From Putridiphycobacter sp965230195 (lineage in GTDB: Bacteria; Bacteroidota; Bacteroidia; Flavobacteriales_D; Crocinitomicaceae): a stretch of DNA of 64,000 nucleotides. The stretch lies in NCBI GenBank assembly GCA_965230195.1, contig OZ245997.1:2852001-2916000 (forward strand), read 5' to 3'. Below are positions 57,698 through 64,000 of this stretch, in pieces (positions within the stretch are counted from its first letter, which is position 1; the number at the start of each line of letters is the position of its first letter). The notes under the pieces are model-generated. The model did not search any database and was not told where the DNA came from. It saw nothing but the letters and a program-made list of their open reading frames with translations. The position numbers and the translations under genes were made by a program.

Positions 57698-58114
57698 ATG
57701 GCAGACATTTTTCATTATTTCAATATAAAAACACAGGATACAACAAAAATTTTTGAGGCTGTTAATAGTGTACCAGGTATTAAAGGTTGGTGGACAACTG
57801 GCACCAGATTTAAGGATGGCGTTTATGAGTTTGCTTTTACTGAAACAGATAAAGAGCAATTTAAAATTATTGAAACAATAGAAAATTCGGTTGTAAAGTG
57901 GGAGGCGGTTAAAGGCCATAAGGAATGGCAAGGAACAAAAGTTGAGTTTAGAATCCTACCCAAAACTGATGGGACCACTGACCTTAGTTTCAGACATTAT
58001 AACTGGAAAGAACAATCAGATTTTTATGGTGTTTGCAATTATCATTGGGGACTCTACCTTAGAAGTTTAAAAAAATATATAGAAACCGGGACAGGAAGTC
58101 CTCATCAATATTAA
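57698..58114 (+). CDS. SRPBCC (START-like) domain protein
   Basis: The 138-residue protein is a single helix-grip fold: strand DIFHYFNIKTQ, helix-containing TTKIFEAVNSVPGIKGWWT, then antiparallel strands (YEFAFTETDK, VVKWEAVKG, GTKVEFRILP, TDLSFRHYNWKEQ) and a long C-terminal helix (WGLYLRSLKKYIE). This is the polyketide-cyclase/START-like superfamily (AHSA1-type), which binds hydrophobic ligands. The GWWT segment is typical of the small stand-alone members. SRPBCC and DGPF proteins are frequent neighbours of ECF42 sigma factors, as here, but the ligand is unknown. The DGPF gene follows by 33 bp. Confidence 0.85.
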   Translation: MADIFHYFNIKTQDTTKIFEAVNSVPGIKGWWTTGTRFKDGVYEFAFTETDKEQFKIIETIENSVVKWEAVKGHKEWQGTKVEFRILPKTDGTTDLSFRHYNWKEQSDFYGVCNYHWGLYLRSLKKYIETGTGSPHQY

Positions 58115-58147
58115 TACTCAAAATTATATAATAAAAACAGAATAATC

Positions 58148-58492
58148 ATGAAACAATTTTTGTACTTATTTAGAGGCGGTGACGCTATGGAAAACTTATC
58201 ACCCGAACAGATGCAGGAACATATGGGTAAATGGAAAACCTGGATGGGAGGATTAGCGGAAGAGGGAAAACTGGCCGGAGGTTTACCACTTGGTAAAGGA
58301 GGCAGTCAGGTTAAAAATGGAGGAACAGTTGTAACGGATGGTCCATTTGCAGAGGGTAAGGAAGTAGTTGGAGGTTATTTAATTGTGAATGCTGATACTA
58401 TTGAGTCTGCTGTTGAGATTTCAAAAGGATGCCCTTTACTGGAAAGTGATAATGCTAACATTGAAGTAAGGGAAATATTGGAAATGGGATAA
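58148..58492 (+). CDS. YCII-related DGPF-domain protein
   Basis: The 114-residue protein has the complete fold of the YCII-related family, with the naming motif TDGPFAEGKEVVGGY (DGPF at 64-67). It begins with a beta strand (KQFLYLFRGG) and a helix (SPEQMQEHMGKWKTWMGGL). DGPF proteins are small dimeric proteins that accompany ECF42 sigma factors and are their usual targets; their function is not established. The sigma factor gene follows on the same strand, 56 bp downstream, but with a terminator-like hairpin between them. It is a second YciI-superfamily gene next to an extended ECF sigma factor in this window (the first at 538). Confidence 0.92.
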   Translation: MKQFLYLFRGGDAMENLSPEQMQEHMGKWKTWMGGLAEEGKLAGGLPLGKGGSQVKNGGTVVTDGPFAEGKEVVGGYLIVNADTIESAVEISKGCPLLESDNANIEVREILEMG

Positions 58493-58521
58493 TTTTTTCA
58501 GTTTCAATTTTGTAAATTTAG

Positions 58522-58548
58522 GCTCAGAAATTATTCTGGGCTTTTTTT
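58522..58548 (+). terminator. Terminator-like hairpin directly before the ECF42 start codon
   Basis: GCTCAGAA (58522-58529) pairs with TTCTGGGC (58534-58541) around ATTA, with one G-T pair, and seven T follow at 58542-58548. The ATG of the sigma gene begins at 58549. It could end the DGPF transcript, attenuate the sigma gene, or hide its start site. Confidence 0.65.
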
Positions 58549-59778
58549 ATGCAGGAATCCGCTTCAATACACTCTACCATTGACCACCTGTTTCGTCATG
58601 AGTATGCTAAAATTATTTCTTACCTGACTTCTAAATTTGGAGCTTCTCATATTGATAGTATTGAGGATGCCGTTCAGGATACATTATACAAAGCCATGCG
58701 GTTGTGGTCATTTCAGGATCTGCCAAAGCATCCGGGGAAATGGTTATACCGTACAGCCCACAATGCTTTGATAGATCATTTAAGAAGAAGCAGTAAATCA
58801 GTAGAATATAATACTGCATATCATACTGATTACGTAGAAGATCACGATTCGGGATTTGAAGAGGGAATAGAGGATGAGCTTTTAAAAATGATATTTGCCT
58901 GTTGTCATCCCAGTATGAAGGAACACGAGCAAATTATGTTAAGTTTAAAACTTTTATGCGGATTTAGCAATAACGAAATTGCCAGGGCCTTATTCAAGGA
59001 GCATGAAGCAGTAAAAAAAGCATTAACAAGAGCAAAGCAGAAGTTTAAAACTGAAGTTGGACACCTGGAAATACCTTCTAACGCATTAATGAGTGAAAGA
59101 CTCGAAGTCGTACTAAAAGTCCTTTATTTACTGTTTAATAATGGTTATACGGCATATGATGGAGATGAGGTACTTAAAAGGGATGTTTGCGAGGAAGCCA
59201 TTCGGTTAACCGGTTTGTTGTATTACCATGAAACTTCCCGTACTCCTGAAACAAAAGCACTTCTAGCAATTATGTGCTTTAACTTTTCACGGTTTGATAC
59301 CCGGACAGATGATAAAGGTAATTTATTAACTATGGCTAATCAGGATTGGTCAAAGTGGGATCAGGAATTCATTCGGCTTGGCGTTCGTTTTCTTGAAGAA
59401 TCGGCTGATGGTGATAATGCTTCCAAATACCATTTTGAAGCAGGAATTGCTTTTGAATATGCCAGGGCTAAAAGCTTTGATTCCATTGATTGGAATGCAA
59501 TCTTACAGATTTACACAGGCTTGCAAGTCAGGTATTATAGTCCAAGTATTGCCTTGAACAGATTGGTGGTTTTTGAGAAAGTAGAAGGTGCTAAAAAAGC
59601 CTATTCAGAATTGCTTAAGCTTGATGAAAACCAATATCTAAAAAACCATCTGTATTATGCTATCAAAGCTGATTTTGAGGAAAAACTTGAATTAGCTGAT
59701 TTTAGGAAAAGCTTAAAAATGGCTATTGAACTAACTTCAAACAAAAAGGAAAAGGCTTTTTTAACTGCAAAGTTATAG
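58549..59778 (+). CDS. ECF42-family RNA polymerase sigma factor with long C-terminal extension
   Basis: The 409-residue protein has region 2 (about 10-75: DHLFRHEYAKIISYL, DAVQDTLYKAM, PGKWLYRTAHNALIDHLRR), region 4 (about 110-165: LSLKLLCGFSNNEIARALF...AVKKALTRAKQK), and a helical extension of about 230 residues made of tetratricopeptide-like repeats (VLYLLFNNGYTAYDG, then CEEAIRLTGLL, FEAGIAFEYARAKSFDSIDW, SIALNRLVVFEKVEGAKKAY). This is the ECF42/DUF6596 type, in which the extension is needed for activity and no anti-sigma is used. The start at ATG 58549 gives the typical N-terminus but is directly after a hairpin and T run, with no room for an ordinary leader. The neighbouring DGPF and SRPBCC genes are the usual partners. 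The gene is convergent with the phosphatases. Confidence 0.93.
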   Translation: MQESASIHSTIDHLFRHEYAKIISYLTSKFGASHIDSIEDAVQDTLYKAMRLWSFQDLPKHPGKWLYRTAHNALIDHLRRSSKSVEYNTAYHTDYVEDHDSGFEEGIEDELLKMIFACCHPSMKEHEQIMLSLKLLCGFSNNEIARALFKEHEAVKKALTRAKQKFKTEVGHLEIPSNALMSERLEVVLKVLYLLFNNGYTAYDGDEVLKRDVCEEAIRLTGLLYYHETSRTPETKALLAIMCFNFSRFDTRTDDKGNLLTMANQDWSKWDQEFIRLGVRFLEESADGDNASKYHFEAGIAFEYARAKSFDSIDWNAILQIYTGLQVRYYSPSIALNRLVVFEKVEGAKKAYSELLKLDENQYLKNHLYYAIKADFEEKLELADFRKSLKMAIELTSNKKEKAFLTAKL

Positions 59779-59783
59779 TCCAA

Positions 59784-61175
59784 TCAAACCTTAAGGCCAA
59801 TCATACAGAGGTCATCCGTTTGATTTCGATTGCCTTTCCAGCTTTCAAATGACTTGATCAAATTGTGTCGCTGAATTTCAGGTGACAGATGACCTATGGA
59901 TGATAAAAGTTGTAAAAATGCTTCCTTTTTAATTTTTTCTTCCAAATCTCCACCGGTTTGGTTTGTATAACCATTTGTTGAAATATATATCATATCCTCC
60001 TTTTTAATATCAATTTCCCGCATGTTAAACTGAGTTTGCGAATGGTAGCGCCCCACCGGTTGTTTGTCTGCCGGAACGATTACCGTTCTGCCATCCCGAA
60101 TCAGGTATAGGGGAATATTGGCTCCTGAAAATAAAATGGTATTGTTTTCATTTTTTATTTGGCGTATGTTCAGGGGGATGCTCACCAGGGCAATATCCAT
60201 TCCGTCCATCATATTACTTCCGGATACCTCAAATGCTGATATAATAATCTCCCTTGACTTTTCAAGAATTTCAGAAGGGGTTTTAAGCTTAAATTCGCCA
60301 ATTGATCTGTTTAGTGCATTATGACAAACTACACTAATCATAGCGCCAGGCACACCTTGTCCGGAGCAGTCAGCAACTGCATATAAAATTCGGTCATCAA
60401 TAATTTTTGACCAATAGAAGTCACTGGCTACAATATCTTTGGGTTTATAAAGTATAAAACTGTTTTCCAGATACGATTTAATGACCTTCTCCGGTGGAAT
60501 AATAGCAGTTTGAATTCTTTTAGCGTAGGTTATAGATGATTTGATATCAGAGTGTACACGAGTTAACTCGCTATGCTGGTCTTCAAGCTGTACTTTTTGC
60601 TTAATGATATCCTTTTCATATTCTATATTAGTGATTTTTAGGTGAAACAGGGTGAAAATGCAACAAAGAAATACAACGATATTGTTAAGTATAAAAAAGG
60701 TATCTTTCATACTTTCCTGACCTGTTTTATCCGAACCGAAAAGATATTCATGATACTCTCCGGCGAAAAAAATTAAAACAAGTAGTGCACCGTTTGCAAT
60801 TTTAAAATACTTATTTTTTACTAATGTGAGGTTGTATATAAATACTGGTATAGTAAACAAATGTATTGTACCAGGAATCTGTATCGAAAAATAAAAGATG
60901 TTTACAGAGGCCATAATAATAAGTAATACAGAGGCTAACTGTGGTCGTTTTTTGCGGGTCAGATAAAAAAGATACAGAAGAAACATGAAAGTGGCCACAA
61001 AAGGAATGTAGAGCATTTTCATTTCAAAATAAAATACAAACGGTGAATAAAGAACAGTAATAATCAAACTGATAAAAACCAATCTGTTGACCAGAACAAT
61101 GTCAGCCTTATCTTGACTTGTTACATGTTCTGAAACACCTGACAGGGATATATTTTTCCAAATGCGCTGAATCAT
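59784..61175 (-). CDS. Membrane SpoIIE-type protein phosphatase, degenerate active site (paralog A)
   Basis: The 463-residue protein has six or seven hydrophobic helices (about residues 30-180), a coiled coil (about 185-225) and a PP2C/SpoIIE domain (about 240-463). Compared with its neighbours the catalytic motifs are altered: GDFYW reads SDFYW (251-255), DCTGHG reads DCSGQG, and the metal-binding SDG reads TNG (Asn401). The C-terminal DD pair in QTDDLCMIG is kept. Loss of an Asp that binds the catalytic metal predicts weak or absent activity, so it could be a pseudo-phosphatase or regulator; this is inference. It is the last of three tandem paralogs on this strand. Its start codon overlaps the stop of paralog B (ATGA), so the two are translationally coupled. 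Confidence 0.85.
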   Translation of the reverse strand: MIQRIWKNISLSGVSEHVTSQDKADIVLVNRLVFISLIITVLYSPFVFYFEMKMLYIPFVATFMFLLYLFYLTRKKRPQLASVLLIIMASVNIFYFSIQIPGTIHLFTIPVFIYNLTLVKNKYFKIANGALLVLIFFAGEYHEYLFGSDKTGQESMKDTFFILNNIVVFLCCIFTLFHLKITNIEYEKDIIKQKVQLEDQHSELTRVHSDIKSSITYAKRIQTAIIPPEKVIKSYLENSFILYKPKDIVASDFYWSKIIDDRILYAVADCSGQGVPGAMISVVCHNALNRSIGEFKLKTPSEILEKSREIIISAFEVSGSNMMDGMDIALVSIPLNIRQIKNENNTILFSGANIPLYLIRDGRTVIVPADKQPVGRYHSQTQFNMREIDIKKEDMIYISTNGYTNQTGGDLEEKIKKEAFLQLLSSIGHLSPEIQRHNLIKSFESWKGNRNQTDDLCMIGLKV

Positions 61176-62554
61176 ATTTTTACTCCTATCAGGCAGACAT
61201 CATCTACCTGCTCATAATTGCCTTTCCAGGCCATAAATGTATTTTTTATATAACGTTTCTGGTTGTCCATGTCCAGATGACTCACTTCTTTTAACAGTGT
61301 CCTCAGGGCCTTATTTTTGAACTTTTTTCCTTTTTCACCACCAAACTGATCAACAAAACCATCAGAAAAAATGTAAAGGTTATCTCCTTTTAAAAGTTTA
61401 ACCTGTTGGGTTTTAAAAGGGGTCTGTTTTGCGTATTTACCGATAGGTTGTTTACAGGGGGAGAATTCTAAAACTTCATTTCCTCTGAGTATCCACAATG
61501 GGTTATTGGCACCTGAATATTCTATCATAACATTACCATTGTCATTAGTATTAACGGGCATTTTAATCATTGCAATGTCCATTCCATCAGCAACGTTTTC
61601 TTCTGATTTTTCAAATTCACGGATGACAATTTCTCTTGTTTTATCTAAAATTTCTCCGGTTCCGGACAGTTTATATTCACGTACTGCACGGTTTAATGCA
61701 TTATTACATACAACACTTACCAGGGCACCAGGCACACCATGTCCGGTACAATCGGCAACTGCAAATAAAATATGGTTATCAATTTCCTGGGTCCAATAAA
61801 AATCGCCTGCAACTATATCTTTAGGAAAATATAAAACAAAACTTGAGGCAAAGTATTTTCTTACCAATTTATCAGAAGGAAGAATTGCAGATTGTATTTT
61901 CTTTGCATATTCAATAGAATCCTTCATTTCATAGTGTGCCTTTTCTAATTGTAACTTCTGATTAACAATATCTATAGAGTATTGAAGGTTAAGTAATCTG
62001 TAATGGTGTATGGTATAGATAACTGTAATAAACACAGACGAAACCTGAACAATGTGGAGAATGACATTTGTCAGTTCAGGATCGTTACCTTGAATAGGGA
62101 CAACTCTTTTTATTAGTTCCATTATGGCAAATCCACAAAGTATTAGAATTGCACTCCGTATACTGTACTTAATTTTTTTTGTTAATGTGACTCCAAATAA
62201 TAGAATTGGAATTAAAAAAATATGGATAAAATTAGCACTGACTTTACTTGTCATGATTTCCTCAATCACAGTAAGAGAAACAATATATATGGTTAGAATT
62301 ATTACTAAAATAAAGGCACCTATTTCATGTTTGCCCTTAACTGTAAAATAGAATACACTAATCATAAAAGGTAATAGAATAGCGTATGAAATAGCAGATA
62401 TATAAGAGTCGGTAATGAATAAAATAGGAACCCATGCTGCAACAGTTACGCAGGTAAAAAAAGCCAATCTATTAGTTAAAATATTGGTTTTTCTATCTGA
62501 ATCACTCTCACTGCCATCTACTCCTAAATAGGATATCCTACTCCATATTTTCAT
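61172..62554 (-). CDS. Membrane SpoIIE-type protein phosphatase (paralog B)
   Basis: The 460-residue protein has a multi-helix membrane part (about 25-185), a coiled coil (about 190-222) and a SpoIIE-type PP2C domain with all expected motifs: GDFYW (250-254), ADCTGHGVPGA (267-277), DGMDIA (323-328), YSGANNPLW (346-354), FSDGFVDQFGG (396-406, Asp398) and VDDVCLIG (450-457). Such phosphatases dephosphorylate serine/threonine on anti-sigma or anti-anti-sigma partner proteins, or act in stress switches; the membrane part may sense a signal. No anti-sigma partner is adjacent. It overlaps paralog A by four bases, and a 215-bp gap separates it from paralog C. That gap holds no gene and no clear promoter. 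Confidence 0.92.
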   Translation of the reverse strand: MKIWSRISYLGVDGSESDSDRKTNILTNRLAFFTCVTVAAWVPILFITDSYISAISYAILLPFMISVFYFTVKGKHEIGAFILVIILTIYIVSLTVIEEIMTSKVSANFIHIFLIPILLFGVTLTKKIKYSIRSAILILCGFAIMELIKRVVPIQGNDPELTNVILHIVQVSSVFITVIYTIHHYRLLNLQYSIDIVNQKLQLEKAHYEMKDSIEYAKKIQSAILPSDKLVRKYFASSFVLYFPKDIVAGDFYWTQEIDNHILFAVADCTGHGVPGALVSVVCNNALNRAVREYKLSGTGEILDKTREIVIREFEKSEENVADGMDIAMIKMPVNTNDNGNVMIEYSGANNPLWILRGNEVLEFSPCKQPIGKYAKQTPFKTQQVKLLKGDNLYIFSDGFVDQFGGEKGKKFKNKALRTLLKEVSHLDMDNQKRYIKNTFMAWKGNYEQVDDVCLIGVKI

Positions 62555-62769
62555 CTGCCTTATTATAGATATGGTATATGCGGGGAGAATATCCTCAGGG
62601 GATACAAATACAGTTAAAGATACGAAAAAAAAGTCTTTTTTAACCGTTTTAGCAAGATTACTTTATTACAGAATTTAAAAAACTAACCTTTTGGTTTATC
62701 GGTTAATACTCCTTATAAAATCGTACAGGTATTGAAATTACTGGCGTTTCAAAAGAGGTAGATTAACAA

Positions 62770-64000
62770 CTATATTCTGGCTCCAATAACACAAATATCA
62801 TCTATCTGATCATAGTCTCCTTTCCAGTTCCGAAATTCATTTTTAATTCGTTTTCTTTGTTCCTGCATTGGTAATCTATGAACGTTGATCAATAGTTTTC
62901 TGAACGCGTTATTTTTGAATTTTTTTCCATATGCTCCCCCAAACTGATCCACAAAACCATCAGAGAAAATATAAAGACAGTCGTCTTTTTTAAGGTCAAT
63001 AGTATGGGTTTTAAAAGGTGTTGGGCGTTCGTAATTTGCTACAGGTTGTTTATTGGGTTTATATTCCATCAACTGATGATCCCGTATTATCCATAAAGGA
63101 TTATTGGCTCCTGAGTATTCAATGCTTACCGTTTCACCTTCTTTTGCGTTAACCGGCATCTTTATTAAGGCTATATCCATACCGTCCTGGACGCTTTCCT
63201 CCGATTTTTCAAATTCTTTGATGATTAACGCTCTGGTTTTATCCAAAATTTCTCCAGTAGTTGGTAATTTATACTCTCGTACTGCTCTGTTCAGGGCATT
63301 ATTGCATACAACACTTACTAATGCACCGGGTACTCCATGTCCGGTACAATCTGCAACAGCAAACAAGATATGGTCATCTATTTTTTGAGTCCAGTAAAAA
63401 TCCCCCGCAACAATATCTTTTGGATAATAGATGATAAAACTGTCGGAAAAGTACTTCTTAATCAACTTATCTGAGGATAAAATTGCGGCCTGAATCCTTT
63501 TTGCATATTCGATCGAGTTTCTTACTTCTTCGTGATTCTTTTCTAATTGTACATGCTGTTTTTCGAGTCTTATTTTTTGATTTATCAGGTTAACAGAATA
63601 ATGTAAACTGACCATTTTATAATGAAAGACGCTATAAATTATCACAATAAATATGGTGGATGTATTGACAAAATGAAGAATAACGTGGTTAATGTCTACT
63701 TCCTTTATGCTGTAGTTGGATTTGTATTTAACAAGCTCCATGATACCAAAACTGATAAGAATTAGAACGGAAATTAAAACACCATATTTTAAGTTTTTGA
63801 TAAAGGTAATACCTATTGATAGTATTGAAAGGAGGAAAAGGTGTATCATACCACGGTTAATTTCATAAGACATAATAGTATCAATGAAACTAAGTGAAAT
63901 GATGCATCCTGTCAGACTAAATATTAATAATACCAAAGCCAACTGATGCTTTCCCTGCTTATTAACATAAATGACAATTGAGGATAAAACGGTAAGTGCA
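62770..64000 (-). CDS. Membrane SpoIIE-type protein phosphatase, 5' end cut by window (paralog C)
   Basis: About 410 residues are visible. The frame stays open to the last base of the window, and the upstream codons align with paralog B (for example VNKQGKHQLALVLLIF with its KGKHEIGAFILVI), so the N-terminus is beyond the edge; a TTG at 63942 is not the start. Membrane helices, a coiled coil and a SpoIIE domain with GDFYW, ADCTGHGVPGA, DGMDIA, YSGANNPLW, FSDGFVDQFGG and IDDICVIG are seen. The catalytic motifs agree with paralog B, so it is expected to be active. The three genes form a tandem cluster of the same family; two of the three keep all motifs. Confidence 0.9.
   Translation of the reverse strand, partial: ALTVLSSIVIYVNKQGKHQLALVLLIFSLTGCIISLSFIDTIMSYEINRGMIHLFLLSILSIGITFIKNLKYGVLISVLILISFGIMELVKYKSNYSIKEVDINHVILHFVNTSTIFIVIIYSVFHYKMVSLHYSVNLINQKIRLEKQHVQLEKNHEEVRNSIEYAKRIQAAILSSDKLIKKYFSDSFIIYYPKDIVAGDFYWTQKIDDHILFAVADCTGHGVPGALVSVVCNNALNRAVREYKLPTTGEILDKTRALIIKEFEKSEESVQDGMDIALIKMPVNAKEGETVSIEYSGANNPLWIIRDHQLMEYKPNKQPVANYERPTPFKTHTIDLKKDDCLYIFSDGFVDQFGGAYGKKFKNNAFRKLLINVHRLPMQEQRKRIKNEFRNWKGDYDQIDDICVIGARI

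Noticed and set aside
58549..59778. Frameshift or misplaced start in the ECF42 gene
   Set aside because: The N-terminus from ATG 58549 matches the family well; no better start downstream.

Overview
The window is chromosomal DNA of a member of the Bacteroidota, most likely order Flavobacteriales. The evidence is low G+C content, promoters of the Bacteroidota type (TTG, 19-21 nt, TAnnTTTG), few Shine-Dalgarno sites, secreted proteins with type IX secretion (T9SS) C-terminal sorting domains, and a 16S rRNA gene that reads like Flavobacteriia. No transposase, integrase, phage or CRISPR locus is visible. Both window edges cut a gene: a DUF1835-type protein at the left and a SpoIIE-type phosphatase at the right.

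Layout. 1-3000: DUF1835 end, a YciI-like protein, and a compact ECF41 sigma factor / AzoR azoreductase / cupin unit with near-identical promoter-like boxes before the sigma gene and before azoR. 3000-9300: a halogenase-like FAD protein, an outer-membrane barrel, a secreted kinase-like protein overlapping a secreted CYTH protein, and a UbiA prenyltransferase coupled to a His-rich membrane protein. 9300-14940: one complete rRNA operon (16S, tRNA-Ile, tRNA-Ala, 23S, 5S) with three tandem promoters, boxA-like repeats, processing stems and a strong terminator. 15000-30200: RlmD-type methyltransferase, WD40 protein, a candidate structured RNA (possibly 6S-Flavo), LRR lipoprotein with a tricorn-like protease, HipA-like kinase, T9SS endonuclease I, TtcA, TrmH-type methyltransferase, alpha/beta hydrolase lipoprotein, CotH-kinase T9SS protein, glycosyltransferase 2.

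30400-45900: topoisomerase IV subunit A, fructosamine-kinase-like protein, M3 peptidase, DoxX protein, a 2153-residue PKD adhesin with a type B T9SS/gliding C-terminus, a protein with an IF-2 N-terminal-like domain, an M42 peptidase and YigZ. The adhesin holds nine tandem units of exactly 522 bp, and five phased 21-bp repeats overlie its promoter. 45900-64000: two tandem paralogous lipoprotein/beta-propeller sensor kinases, a YARHG lipoprotein, glutathione peroxidase, metallo-beta-lactamase-fold hydrolase, GIN-domain lipoprotein, an SRPBCC / DGPF / ECF42-sigma module, and three tandem membrane SpoIIE phosphatases, one lacking a metal-binding Asp.

The themes are surface display (T9SS cargo, adhesin, lipoproteins), sensing (propeller kinases, PP2C phosphatases, two C-terminally extended ECF sigma factors, each next to a YciI-superfamily gene) and RNA modification. 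The most unusual signals are the 21-bp phased repeats with the length-invariant adhesin repeats, the candidate 6S-like RNA, the secreted kinase-like/CYTH pair, and the ECF42 start codon set directly after a terminator-like hairpin.
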